Positions 16,879 to 25,659 of a stretch of 37,025 nucleotides of DNA are shown in pieces (the first letter of the stretch is position 1; every line of letters begins with the position of its first letter). The notes under the pieces are model-generated. The model worked only from the letters and a program-made list of their open reading frames with translations. It did no database searches and had not been told where the DNA came from. The position numbers and the translations under genes are program-made. The DNA lies in NCBI GenBank assembly GCA_947628185.1, contig CANQYW010000019.1:1-37025 (forward strand), written 5' to 3'. The stretch is from an uncultured Oscillospiraceae bacterium. Lineage in GTDB: Bacteria; Bacillota; Clostridia; Oscillospirales; Oscillospiraceae.

Positions 16879-17720
16879 AGGACTTCTTTTCTTCCAAAAA
16901 GGCCGTCTATGTGGCTGTGGCGGCTGTAATAGTGGCGGTGGCCGCGGCGCTGACGGCGGCGCTGAGCTCCGGCGGGGCGGGGTTCGCCTCGATGCTCTCC
17001 CAGCCCTTCTTCAAGCCCCTCAAGAGCGCCATGACGAGCCTTGTGAATACCCTGGAGCACGCCTACGGCTACATGTACCGCTATGACGAGATAGAGGCGG
17101 AGAACGAGCGCCTCCGAGCCCGCATCGCCCAGCTCGAGGAGGAGTACCGGGAGTACACCGAGGTGAGCGAGGAGAATGAGCGTCTGAGGACGCTTCTCGG
17201 TTTCACCGAGCGCAGCGACGCCATGGACTTAGAGCCCGTCTCCGTCATATCCTGGACGGCCTCCAACTTCTCCTCCTCCTTCACCATAAGCAAGGGCTCC
17301 TCCTCCGGGGTGGAGCTCCACGACCCGGTGATAACGGAGAACGGGTACCTCGTGGGGTACGTAACCGAGGTCACAGGCGGGGCCTCCACCGTCACCACCA
17401 TAATCGACACCACCACCAGCATCGGGGCCCTCATCTACGGCACCAGCGACACCGGCGTCGTCACAGGGGACTTTGACCTCTTTAAGTCCGGGCAGATGAA
17501 GCTATCGTACCTCGGCGACGGCGGGTCCGTCATAATAGGCCGCACGGTGGTGACCTCCGGCGGCGGCGGGGTGTACCCCAGCGGGCTCGTACTGGGGTAT
17601 ATAGACTCCGTGGCCGTGGACTCCTCGGGTCTTGACCCCTACGCCGTGGTGACGCCGGCGGCGGACATCGCCTCGGTGAGTCACCTATATGTGATAACCG
17701 ACTTCGCCGTCAGCGAGTGA
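16875..17720 (+). CDS. mreC: Rod shape-determining protein MreC
   Basis: A scaffold of the cell-elongation complex that binds PBP2 outside the membrane. The 281-aa protein has an N-terminal membrane segment (about 10-31), a coiled coil (about 70-112, rich in E/R/L) and the beta-barrel MreC domain (about 120-275). The start is TTG at 16875, overlapping the maf stop codon, with AAAGGAG 7 nt upstream. It is followed 12 bp later by mreD and then PBP2, the usual elongasome gene order except that mreB is missing. Confidence 0.93.
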   Translation: MKDFFSSKKAVYVAVAAVIVAVAAALTAALSSGGAGFASMLSQPFFKPLKSAMTSLVNTLEHAYGYMYRYDEIEAENERLRARIAQLEEEYREYTEVSEENERLRTLLGFTERSDAMDLEPVSVISWTASNFSSSFTISKGSSSGVELHDPVITENGYLVGYVTEVTGGASTVTTIIDTTTSIGALIYGTSDTGVVTGDFDLFKSGQMKLSYLGDGGSVIIGRTVVTSGGGGVYPSGLVLGYIDSVAVDSSGLDPYAVVTPAADIASVSHLYVITDFAVSE

Positions 17721-17732
17721 GGGGGCGGGGAC

Positions 17733-18233
17733 ATGTCCAAGAGACGAAATAGGACCTTCATAAAGGTGCTCGTATTCCTACCCTACCTCATACTGCTCTT
17801 TCTCCTCCAGTCCACGGTCTTCACCCGGGTGACGGTCCTCGGGATGAAGCCCCTCATACTCCCCATAGCCGTGGTGGGGATGTCCCTCTTTAAGGGGCGC
17901 ATAACCGGCGGGGTCTTCGGGCTCTTCTCCGGGATGCTCATGGACCTCGCCTACAACCAGCCCACGGTGGAGTTTACGCTCATCCTCACGATAACCGGGA
18001 TATTCTTCGGCGTCCTCTCCGAGACCGTCTTGGTGCAGGGGTTCCCCTCATTTCTTCTCTGCTCCGCCCTACAGCTCGTCATCTGCTCCGCCTGTGAGGT
18101 GCTGGTGCTCTCCGTGCTGGCCGGCGCCCCGGTGGCGGCGCTATTGGGGACGGCTGTGTCCCAGTGCCTGGGGTCTATAATATTCGCCGTGCCGTTTTAC
18201 TACGTCTCAAGGTTTCTAAATCGCGTCGTCTGA
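17733..18233 (+). CDS. mreD: Rod shape-determining protein MreD
   Basis: An integral membrane partner of MreC and PBP2 in the elongation machinery. At 166 aa it is typical in length and highly hydrophobic, with about five predicted membrane segments (for example VFLPYLILLFLLQSTVF near the N-terminus). The ATG at 17733 is preceded by GGGGCGGGG. MreD proteins diverge strongly in sequence, so the call rests on hydropathy plus its position between mreC and PBP2. Confidence 0.88.
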   Translation: MSKRRNRTFIKVLVFLPYLILLFLLQSTVFTRVTVLGMKPLILPIAVVGMSLFKGRITGGVFGLFSGMLMDLAYNQPTVEFTLILTITGIFFGVLSETVLVQGFPSFLLCSALQLVICSACEVLVLSVLAGAPVAALLGTAVSQCLGSIIFAVPFYYVSRFLNRVV

Positions 18234-18245
18234 CGGGAAAGGAAT

Positions 18246-20411
18246 ATGATGGATAAGATCATAAAACCCACAAGGATCGGTATTCTCTCCTTCGCCATGG
18301 CCCTGGTGCTGACCTTCTACAACCTGACTCTGTATAGGCTCCAGGTCATAGACCGGGACAAGTACCTCTCCGCCACCACCGACACCGTCTCCACCCGGTA
18401 CGATATCTACGCCGCCAGGGGGTCGCTCCTCGATAGGAACGGCGTGCTCCTCTCCTCCGACAGGACCGTCTACGACGTGCTCATCGACAGGGACACCCTC
18501 CTTGAACAACCCAACAAGAACGAGATAATCGCCTCCCTCATCTCCGCGGCCTCCGACTACGGCGTGAAGTACATCGACACCTTCCCCGTCACGGCCTCCG
18601 CGCCCTTTGAGTTCGCGGCTGACCCCACGACGCTCCAGCGGATATACCTTGATGGATACTTAGAGTTCTTCCAGGACGACCTGGACATTGAGGACCTTGA
18701 AAACCCCGACATCACAGCCGCGGAGCTCATATCCTGGATGCGCGAGCACTACGAGATAGACTACACCCTCACCGCCGAGGAGGCCAGGAGGATCATCGGC
18801 ATACGTTTCGAGCTGGAGATCCGGGCGATAATCAACACCAGCACCTACGTCTTCGCCCAGGACATCCCGGCGGAGTACCTGTCCTTCATCTCCGAGCAGA
18901 ACTTCCCCAGCGTCACCATCCAGACCCGCTCCCAGCGGGAGTACCACACCTCCTACGCCGCGCACCTTTTGGGGTACGTGGGCGAGATGGACAAGGCCGA
19001 GTACGACAACATCTACTCGGCCCTCGGCTACCCCATGAACGCCACCGTGGGCAAAGTTGGCGCCGAGGCCGCCTTTGAGAAGTACCTCCACGGGGTGGAC
19101 GGGCGCGTCACGGTCTACACCGACCCCGAGACCGGGGCCGTGGTGGACAGGGTGGTGACGAGCGAAGCCCAGGCCGGCAGTAACGTGTACCTCACCATCG
19201 ACATAAACATCCAGCAGGCGGCGGAGAACGCCCTGGCCTCCACCATCGCCCAGATGAACAGGGACAGGCAGCAGGAGTACCAGGATAAGATCGCGGGTCT
19301 CCCCAAGGACGAGGAGGGCAACCCCATCCTCCCGGAGGGTGAGGACGCCATAGCGGAGCCGGAGCTCGCCGAAGGCGGGGCCATAGCGGTCATAGACGTG
19401 CGGAACGGGGACGTGCTGGCGCTGGCCTCCTACCCCACCTACGACCTCTCCACCTTCTTTGAGAACTACTCAAACCTCGCCAATGACCCACTAAAACCCA
19501 TGTCCAACCGGGCCACCGGCGGGCGCTACAACCCGGGCTCCACCTTCAAGATGGTGACGGCCCTTGCCGCCCTGAGAAAGGGCGTCATCTCCCGCTACAC
19601 CACCATAAACGACACCGGCGTCTTCACCAAGTACGAGGCCCAGGGTTTCAGCCCCAAGTGCTGGATATACCAGTCAAACGGCGTGGGCCACGGGCCACTG
19701 GACGTGGTGGGGGCGATTGAGAACTCCTGCAACTACTTCTTCTACACCGTGGCGGACAGCATGGACATTGACGACATCGCCGCCGTCTGCCGGGAGTTCG
19801 GTTTCGGCTCCCCCACGGGCATAGAGACCGGCGAGAACTCCGGCGTCCTGGGCACCCGTGAGTACAAGCGGGAGGAGCTGAACGACGGCTGGTACAGCGC
19901 CGACACCATCCTCACCGCCATTGGCCAGGGCTACAACCTCTTCACACCCATCCAGATGGCAAACTACACCGCAACCATTGCCAACGGCGGCACGAACTAC
20001 AAGACTACCATCCTGAAGGACGTGACGAGCTACGACTACTCCGCCATAACCTATGAGGAGGCCCCGAAGGTCCAGCACGTCATCTCCGACCCCCAGGGCT
20101 ACATCCCCATCCTCCAGGAGGGTATGCGGGCCGTGGCCACCACAGGCACCGGCTCCTCGGTGCTCTCAAAGTACCCCATCCCCGTGGCGGCCAAGACCGG
20201 CACCGTCCAGTCCGACGCCTCCACCATGAATAACGGCGTCTTCGTGTGCTACGCCCCCGCCGACGACCCGGAGATTGCCATCGCCGTGGTGGTGGAGAAG
20301 GGCGGCTCCGGCTCCTCCCTCATAACCATCGCCACCGACGTGATGGACGCCTACTTCGCCTCCAACTCCAGCGCCCTCGCGGTGACACCCGATTACTCCC
20401 TCATCAAGTGA
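18246..20411 (+). CDS. mrdA: Penicillin-binding protein 2 (elongasome transpeptidase)
   Basis: A class B PBP that cross-links peptidoglycan during side-wall growth. The 721-aa protein has an N-terminal membrane anchor (about 10-32), a dimerisation/pedestal domain (about 50-330, including RGSLLDRNG) and a transpeptidase domain. All three active-site motifs are intact: S432-TFK (S432, K435), S494-C-N496 and K650-TG. An acidic insertion near 345-380 precedes the catalytic core. It is the last gene of the maf-mreC-mreD run. There is no clear terminator after it; minD has its own promoter about 110 bp downstream. Confidence 0.93.
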   Translation: MMDKIIKPTRIGILSFAMALVLTFYNLTLYRLQVIDRDKYLSATTDTVSTRYDIYAARGSLLDRNGVLLSSDRTVYDVLIDRDTLLEQPNKNEIIASLISAASDYGVKYIDTFPVTASAPFEFAADPTTLQRIYLDGYLEFFQDDLDIEDLENPDITAAELISWMREHYEIDYTLTAEEARRIIGIRFELEIRAIINTSTYVFAQDIPAEYLSFISEQNFPSVTIQTRSQREYHTSYAAHLLGYVGEMDKAEYDNIYSALGYPMNATVGKVGAEAAFEKYLHGVDGRVTVYTDPETGAVVDRVVTSEAQAGSNVYLTIDINIQQAAENALASTIAQMNRDRQQEYQDKIAGLPKDEEGNPILPEGEDAIAEPELAEGGAIAVIDVRNGDVLALASYPTYDLSTFFENYSNLANDPLKPMSNRATGGRYNPGSTFKMVTALAALRKGVISRYTTINDTGVFTKYEAQGFSPKCWIYQSNGVGHGPLDVVGAIENSCNYFFYTVADSMDIDDIAAVCREFGFGSPTGIETGENSGVLGTREYKREELNDGWYSADTILTAIGQGYNLFTPIQMANYTATIANGGTNYKTTILKDVTSYDYSAITYEEAPKVQHVISDPQGYIPILQEGMRAVATTGTGSSVLSKYPIPVAAKTGTVQSDASTMNNGVFVCYAPADDPEIAIAVVVEKGGSGSSLITIATDVMDAYFASNSSALAVTPDYSLIK

Positions 20412-20519
20412 AAATGGCGATTTGGCGGAAATATGACAGATTTTGCAAATCGTTTGTGGTAATTTCTAAATAATGGCGGAAAATATTCAAACTTTGCATC
20501 AGAATTCCGAAAACATACC

Positions 20520-20548
20520 TTGCAAACTTGGCCCGCCTCAGCTATAAT
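20520..20548 (+). promoter_or_regulatory. SigA-type promoter of the minD-like gene
   Basis: -35 TTGCAA (20520-20525), 17-bp spacer, -10 TATAAT (20543-20548). Transcription would start near 20555, which excludes the ATG at 20554 and supports the start at 20566. Confidence 0.75.
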
Positions 20549-20565
20549 GTTCAATGGAGGTATGT

Positions 20566-21306
20566 ATGGGCATAGTTATTTCGATTACCTCTGGAAAGGG
20601 CGGCACCGGCAAGACAACCTGCTGCGCCGCCATAGGTTCCTTTTTGGCGAAAGACGGCCGCAGGACGCTCTGCGTTGACTGCGACGTGGCGCTGAGGAAT
20701 CTCGATCTCGTTCTCGGTCTCGGCGACCGGGCCCTCTGGGACTTCTCGGACATCTTGGAGGGGCGGGCCGCCGCCTCGGAGGCGATCCTCAGCCACCCCG
20801 AAATACCGGGACTCTTTTTCCTCGCGGCCCCTGTGGGGCTCTCCCCCTCTGACATCGACGGCGCGGCCTTCCGGGAGCTCATACAGGACCTCTCGGAGGA
20901 GTACGACTTCGTGCTCCTGGACTCCCCCGCCGGCATCGGCTCCGGTTTCCGTCTGGCGGCCGGCGCGGCGGACGCGGCGCTCATCGTCGTGACAAGCGAG
21001 AGCACGTCCCTCCGGGACGGCGGGCGCACGGCGGAGGCTCTGCGGGAGCTGGGACTCACGGACATACGCCTCATCGTGAACCGGGTGAGGCCCCATTTCT
21101 TTCACCGGGCCCACCGCACGGTGGACGACCTCATCGACGGCGTGGGCGCGCGGCTCATAGGGGTGGTCTCGGAGGACGAGTCCGTGGCCATGTCCTGCAA
21201 CTTGGAGGTACCGCTCCTCATCTACGGCGCCAGGTACGCCTACGACGAATTCCGGCGCATCGCCGCGAGAGTCGCCGGGAGGCGAGTGCCCCTGGCGCGT
21301 CTCTAA
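20566..21306 (+). CDS. minD: MinD-like septum-site ATPase lacking the usual C-terminal membrane tail
   Basis: A ParA/MinD-family ATPase. The deviant Walker A SGKGGTGKTT has both signature lysines (K11, K16), and RNLDLVLGL is a MinD hallmark. The 246-aa protein is shorter than typical MinD (about 265-270). It ends VAGRRVPLARL, at the point where MinD normally continues into a linker and an amphipathic membrane-targeting helix. The start is ATG at 20566, with GGAGG 5 nt upstream; an ATG at 20554 coincides with the predicted transcription start. minC and minE, usually adjacent in Clostridia, are not in the window. It could be a true MinD with altered membrane binding or a repurposed relative. 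Confidence 0.78.
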   Translation: MGIVISITSGKGGTGKTTCCAAIGSFLAKDGRRTLCVDCDVALRNLDLVLGLGDRALWDFSDILEGRAAASEAILSHPEIPGLFFLAAPVGLSPSDIDGAAFRELIQDLSEEYDFVLLDSPAGIGSGFRLAAGAADAALIVVTSESTSLRDGGRTAEALRELGLTDIRLIVNRVRPHFFHRAHRTVDDLIDGVGARLIGVVSEDESVAMSCNLEVPLLIYGARYAYDEFRRIAARVAGRRVPLARL

Positions 21307-21378
21307 TTTGTGTGATATATCTCGGGCCGAGGTCATATATATTTTTTCCGCAAATAATAAGAAAGCTGGTGACTTATC

Positions 21379-21780
21379 TTGAACATTGCATTGATGGCGC
21401 ACGATAGGAAGAAGGAATTGATGGTACAATTTTGCATAGCATACTGCAACATTCTCTCGGCCCACTCCATATGCGCAACCAACACCACCGGCAGACTTGT
21501 AATGGAGGCCACCGGTCTGCCGATAGACCTCTATCTCTCCTGTGACCAGGGCGGCGACCAGCAGATGGCCGCGAGACTTGCCTACAATGAGCTGGATCTC
21601 GTCATCTTCTTCTCCGACCCCACGTACTACAAGGGAATGGCCTCCGTAAACAAGATAAACAGGCTCTGCGACCAGCAGAACGTCCCCTTCGCCACGAACG
21701 TCGCCACGGCGGAGGTGCTCATCCGGGGACTCAAGGACGGCATGCTCGACTGGCGCGACATCGTGAACCCCAAACGGTGA
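21379..21780 (+). CDS. mgsA: Methylglyoxal synthase-like protein (divergent active site)
   Basis: The family converts dihydroxyacetone phosphate to methylglyoxal and phosphate. The 133-aa product has the family start NIALMAHDRKKELM, a TTG phosphate loop (TNTTG), GGDQQ with the catalytic-base aspartate (D60, equivalent to E. coli D71) and ATNVATAEVLI. The segment that normally reads PHxPD (E. coli H98 and D101) is instead KGMAS and is one residue shorter. The usual GTTG and SGPLGGD loops are also altered. Translation starts at TTG 21379, the only start giving the family N-terminus, with a weak GGTGA upstream. Its place after a mre/min cluster is common in Firmicutes. Activity as a methylglyoxal synthase is uncertain. 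Confidence 0.8.
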   Translation: MNIALMAHDRKKELMVQFCIAYCNILSAHSICATNTTGRLVMEATGLPIDLYLSCDQGGDQQMAARLAYNELDLVIFFSDPTYYKGMASVNKINRLCDQQNVPFATNVATAEVLIRGLKDGMLDWRDIVNPKR

Positions 21781-21805
21781 TATAGAACATTAAGCGATAG
21801 TTTGG

Positions 21806-21833
21806 GCTCTCGCCCCGGCGGGCGAGAGCTTTT
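21806..21833 (+). terminator. Rho-independent terminator after mgsA
   Basis: A perfect 10-bp stem (21806-21815 with 21820-21829), CGGC loop, then TTTT-C-T. It lies only 33 bp before the hisS start, with no obvious promoter in between, so it may be leaky or act as an attenuator. Confidence 0.7.
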
Positions 21834-21866
21834 CTGTGAAGAAATAACGTTACAGAGGAGACAGCC

Positions 21867-23222
21867 ATGGAACGTATGACCCCGCGCACGCTCTCCGGCT
21901 TTATGGAGCTGGACCCAAAGAACGAGGCGCGTTTTCAAAAGATGATAGATACTGTGAGCCGGATATACTCCCTCTACGGTTTCACGCCGCTGGACACCCC
22001 GGCCATTGAGGCCTCCGAGGTCTTGCTCGCCAAGGGCGGCGGCGAGACGGAGAAACAGATATACCGCTTTCAGAAGGGCGACAGCGACCTCTCGCTGCGG
22101 TTCGACCTCACGGTGCCCTTAGCTAAGTACGTGGCCATGAACTACGGGAGCCTCGCATTCCCCTTCCGGCGCTACCAGATAGGCAAGGTCTACCGGGGGG
22201 AGCGGGCTCAGAGGGGGCGCTTTAGGGAGTTCTACCAGGCCGACATAGACATAGTGGGCGACGGCAGTCTCGACATTTTAAACGAGGCGGAGATCCCCTC
22301 CGTCATATACCGGGTCTTCACCGAGCTGGGACTCGCCCGGTTCGTCATCCGGGTGAATAACCGGAAGGTCCTGACGGGTTTCTATGAGCTCATGGATCTT
22401 GGGGAGCTCTCCGGGGACATAATGAGGACGGTGGACAAGCTCGATAAAATTGGCACTGAGAAGGTCTGCTCACTACTTGCGGATCTCGGCGTCTCCCAGG
22501 CGCAGGTCAAGGCCATCATGGACTTTATATCCATTCGGGGCACGAACGGGGAGGTCCTGGCGGCGCTGGAGAGTTACCGGGGCAAGAACGCCCTCCTGGA
22601 CGCCGGCATCGACGAGCTCCGCACAGTCGCCGGGTGCCTTGGGGACTTCGGCGTGCCGGAGAGCCACTTCGCCCTGGACCTCACCATAGCCCGGGGCCTT
22701 GACTACTACACAGGCACCGTCTACGAGACGTGCATGACGGACCACCCGGAGGTCGGCTCCATATGCTCCGGCGGCAGGTACGATAACCTCGCCGGGTACT
22801 ACACGGATAAATCCCTCCCGGGCGTCGGGATATCCATCGGCCTCACGAGGCTCTTCTTCGTGCTCCAGGACTGCGGGCTCCTAAGTGAGGACTTCCCCTG
22901 CGCCCCGGCAGACATACTGGTGCTGCCCATGACGGAGGACATGTCCCCGGCTATAAGCCTTGCCACGGCCCTCCGGGCCCGGGGCGTGCGGGTCCAGCTA
23001 TACAGCGAGAAGAGGAAATTCAAGGCCCGCATGAACTACGCAAACAAGCTGGGCGTCCCCTTCGTGGCGTTCCTGGGTGAGGACGAGGTGGCGAAGGGCG
23101 CCGTGTCCATAAAGAACATGACCACCGGCGAGCAGGCCACCCTCACATACGAGGAGGCCGGGGACGCGATACTCGCGGCCATCGGCGAGGCCGGTAATGT
23201 CCGGCCCATAAGAGGGGCGTGA
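21867..23222 (+). CDS. hisS: Histidine--tRNA ligase
   Basis: A class II aminoacyl-tRNA synthetase charging tRNA-His. The 451-aa protein has class II motif 2 (FRRYQIGKVYRGERAQRGRFREFYQADID), the HisRS-specific RGLDYYTGTVYE, motif 3 GVGISIGLTRL and a C-terminal anticodon-binding domain (about 350-440). The ATG at 21867 has AGAGGAG upstream. The following small gene overlaps its stop (GTGA). No T-box leader is visible upstream. Confidence 0.95.
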   Translation: MERMTPRTLSGFMELDPKNEARFQKMIDTVSRIYSLYGFTPLDTPAIEASEVLLAKGGGETEKQIYRFQKGDSDLSLRFDLTVPLAKYVAMNYGSLAFPFRRYQIGKVYRGERAQRGRFREFYQADIDIVGDGSLDILNEAEIPSVIYRVFTELGLARFVIRVNNRKVLTGFYELMDLGELSGDIMRTVDKLDKIGTEKVCSLLADLGVSQAQVKAIMDFISIRGTNGEVLAALESYRGKNALLDAGIDELRTVAGCLGDFGVPESHFALDLTIARGLDYYTGTVYETCMTDHPEVGSICSGGRYDNLAGYYTDKSLPGVGISIGLTRLFFVLQDCGLLSEDFPCAPADILVLPMTEDMSPAISLATALRARGVRVQLYSEKRKFKARMNYANKLGVPFVAFLGEDEVAKGAVSIKNMTTGEQATLTYEEAGDAILAAIGEAGNVRPIRGA

Positions 23223-23722
23223 CCATGAGCCTTCGGCACGCGGCGCTCATCGCCCTCATTCTCGCCGCCGCCATACTCGTGGTGGGGCTCATCTACGCCC
23301 GGCCCGTGGCCACTGCCAGCTACGGTTACGGCAATTTCAGCTTTGACTCGGTGGAGGAGATCACCATCTCCCTGCGCCGCCGCTCCGACGGGGACATCGA
23401 GGAGTACATGGAGACCATCAGCGAGAAGGACGAGGGCTTTGACGAGCTCATCGAGCTCTTTGACGGCCGGGGTTTCGGCCGCACCGTGAGCTCCATCTTC
23501 TCCCCCAAGGACAGCGCCGGGGCGGAGCGGGAACACCGCTGGCGGATATACTTCTCCTGCCCCTCCGGGTCCCTGACGGTTCTCTCCGTGGACGGCACCC
23601 TCTTCCTCTCCGGGGAGGATGAGTACGAGGTCACGACGAATGACAAATCCGAGCTCGACGGCCGCGTCCTCCAGCTCCTCTTAGAGCTCCTGGCCCCGGA
23701 GGACAAAGATGATACAGTTTAA
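23219..23722 (+). CDS. Membrane-anchored protein of unknown function
   Basis: A 167-aa product with a short N-terminus and one hydrophobic segment (about 6-27, LRHAALIALILAAAILVVGL), then a soluble, probably extracytoplasmic domain. That domain has alternating beta-like segments (FSFDSVEEITISL, RWRIYFSCPSGSLTVLSV) and one cysteine. I do not recognise a family. The GTG start overlaps the hisS stop by 4 nt; an ATG two codons later (23225) is the alternative. It sits between hisS and aspS in one transcription unit, which says nothing clear about function. Confidence 0.75.
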   Translation: MTMSLRHAALIALILAAAILVVGLIYARPVATASYGYGNFSFDSVEEITISLRRRSDGDIEEYMETISEKDEGFDELIELFDGRGFGRTVSSIFSPKDSAGAEREHRWRIYFSCPSGSLTVLSVDGTLFLSGEDEYEVTTNDKSELDGRVLQLLLELLAPEDKDDTV

Positions 23723-23765
23723 ACTGGCACAATAAATGTCTTAAATAAAAATGGAGATGACAAAA

Positions 23766-25538
23766 ATGACTCAGTCACGCACCCACAACTGCGGGGAACT
23801 CCGCATAGGAAACGCCGGGGAGACCGTCCGCCTCGTGGGATGGATGGAGAACACCCGGGAGGTCAGCGCGAATCTCGTCTTCCTGGTGCTCCGGGATTTT
23901 TACGGCATCACCCAGGCGGTGGTGGAGGACGAGGAGCTGATTGCCCTGGTCCGCTCCCTCAACAAGGAGTCCACCATAGCCATTGAGGGCAAAGTCCGGG
24001 AGCGCAGCAGCAAGAACAAGAACATCCCCACCGGCGAGGTGGAGGTGGTCCCGGAGAGGATAGAGGTCCTGGGCCGCTGCCGCTACAACGAGCTGCCCTT
24101 CCAGATAAACCGCTCCAAGGAGGCCGACGAGTCCCTGCGGCTCAAGTACCGCTATCTCGACCTCCGCAACCCCGAGGTAAAGAAGAACATCGTCCTGCGG
24201 TGCAACGTGGTGGCGGCCCTCCGGGCGGCCATGATGGCGGAGGGTTTTCTGGAGATAACCACCCCCATACTCACCGCCTCCAGCCCCGAGGGCGCCAGGG
24301 ACTACCTTGTCCCCGCCCGCAAGCACCCGGGGAAGTTCTACGCCCTGCCCCAGGCCCCCCAGCAGTTTAAACAGCTCCTCATGACCTCAGGTTTCGACCG
24401 CTACTTCCAGATCGCACCATGTTTCAGGGACGAGGACGCCCGGGGCGACAGGTCCCCCGGCGAGTTCTACCAGCTCGATATGGAGATGGCCTTCGCGGAC
24501 CAGGACGACGTTTTTGCCGTGCTGGAGCGGGTACTGCCGCCCATCTTCGCAAAATACGGCACATATAACGTGGCCTCCGAGGCGCCCTTCCGGCGCATAC
24601 CCTACCTCGAGGCCATGGACACCTACGGCTCAGATAAGCCCGACCTCAGGATAGACCTCACCCTCCAGGACGTCACGGAGCTCCTCTCCGGCTGCGGTTT
24701 CGCCCCCTTTGAGGGCAAGAAGATAAAGGCTGTGGCGGTGACCGGCTTTGAGTGTACCCGCAAGCAGATAGACCGCCTCTGCGCCGACGTGGAGGTCCAG
24801 GCCGGTGAGAAGGTCTACTGGTTCCGTCTGGACGAGCACGGCGAGATAGCTGGCGGCATAGCGAAGTTCCTCCAGCCCATAAAGGAGCAGGTCATAGAGG
24901 CCCTGGGCCTCACCCCCGGGACTTTCGTGGGCCTCGCCGCCGGGAACCTCCTGGAGGCCCAGAAGACCGCCGGCGTCCTGCGCTCAAAGCTTGGCGCGCT
25001 CTGCCCCAAGCACATGGACAGGGAGAGGTACGAGTTTTGCTGGATCGTGGACTTCCCCATGTACGAGATCGGCGAGGAGTCCGGGGAGCTGGAGTTCTGC
25101 CACAATCCCTTCTCCATGCCCAACGGCGGACTTGAGGTGCTGAAGAAGGCCGCCGCGGGGGAGGTTGACCCCCTCTCCATCACGGCCTTCCAGTACGACC
25201 TTGTGTGCAACGGCGTCGAGCTCTCCTCCGGCGCTGTGCGGAATCACGACCCGGAGATAATGATAGAGGCATTTAAGCTTGTGCGCCTCGGGGAGGAGGA
25301 CGTGAAGTCCAAGTTCCCCGCCATGTACAACGCCTTCTGCTACGGCGCGCCCCCCCACGCCGGCATAGCCCCCGGCGTCGACCGCATGGTGATGCTCCTC
25401 ACCGGCGCCGAGACCATCAGGGAGGTCATCCCCTTCCCCATGAACAAGAACGCCCAGGACGTCATGATGGGCGCCCCCTCCGCCGTCACGGAAAAACAGC
25501 TCCAGGAGCTCTCAATATCCGTAAACGCGGAGGAATGA
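23766..25538 (+). CDS. aspS: Aspartate--tRNA ligase
   Basis: A class IIb synthetase charging tRNA-Asp (possibly also tRNA-Asn if non-discriminating). The 590-aa protein has an N-terminal OB anticodon-binding domain (about 15-105), LKYRYLDLR, motif 2 (CFRDEDARGDRSPGEFYQLD), a GAD insertion domain (about 285-415) and motif 3 (GIAPGVDRMVMLL). Length and layout are standard for bacterial AspRS. The ATG at 23766 has GGAG 9 nt upstream; an ATG at 23751 precedes that ribosome-binding site. Discrimination cannot be decided without checking for gatCAB and asnS elsewhere. Confidence 0.95.
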   Translation: MTQSRTHNCGELRIGNAGETVRLVGWMENTREVSANLVFLVLRDFYGITQAVVEDEELIALVRSLNKESTIAIEGKVRERSSKNKNIPTGEVEVVPERIEVLGRCRYNELPFQINRSKEADESLRLKYRYLDLRNPEVKKNIVLRCNVVAALRAAMMAEGFLEITTPILTASSPEGARDYLVPARKHPGKFYALPQAPQQFKQLLMTSGFDRYFQIAPCFRDEDARGDRSPGEFYQLDMEMAFADQDDVFAVLERVLPPIFAKYGTYNVASEAPFRRIPYLEAMDTYGSDKPDLRIDLTLQDVTELLSGCGFAPFEGKKIKAVAVTGFECTRKQIDRLCADVEVQAGEKVYWFRLDEHGEIAGGIAKFLQPIKEQVIEALGLTPGTFVGLAAGNLLEAQKTAGVLRSKLGALCPKHMDRERYEFCWIVDFPMYEIGEESGELEFCHNPFSMPNGGLEVLKKAAAGEVDPLSITAFQYDLVCNGVELSSGAVRNHDPEIMIEAFKLVRLGEEDVKSKFPAMYNAFCYGAPPHAGIAPGVDRMVMLLTGAETIREVIPFPMNKNAQDVMMGAPSAVTEKQLQELSISVNAEE

Positions 25539-25556
25539 CCACCTCTAAAATAAGAC

Positions 25557-25597
25557 CGCCCGCGCGCCGATTCTCGGCGCGCGGGCGATATTTTTTC
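25557..25597 (+). terminator. Strong rho-independent terminator after aspS
   Basis: A perfect 14-bp GC stem (25557-25570 with 25574-25587), TTC loop, then ATATTTTTTC. The hairpin also faces the minus-strand mini-ORFs, though the minus-strand T run (TCTTATTTT) is weaker. Confidence 0.9.
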
Positions 25598-25602
25598 GGT
25601 TA

Positions 25603-25659
25603 TCAAATTAGTGGAGTGTCTGTCTTTTTCATAATGGACATAATATGGGTCCTACTCAC
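25603..25659 (-). CDS. Mini-ORF of 18 aa
   Basis: A GTG-started frame of 18 codons, MSRTHIMSIMKKTDTPLI. A perfect GGAGG lies 9 nt upstream, and it overlaps the end of a preceding 27-aa frame. No family is recognised. It could be a translated small peptide or chance; the clear ribosome-binding site and a terminator hairpin just downstream are the reasons to list it. Confidence 0.3.
   Translation of the reverse strand: MSRTHIMSIMKKTDTPLI

Noticed and set aside
23775-24326. Open frame antisense to aspS, and many similar frames opposite relA, recJ, fakA and the ABC genes
   Set aside because: Typical shadow frames in GC-rich coding DNA; the sense genes have clear families and motifs.
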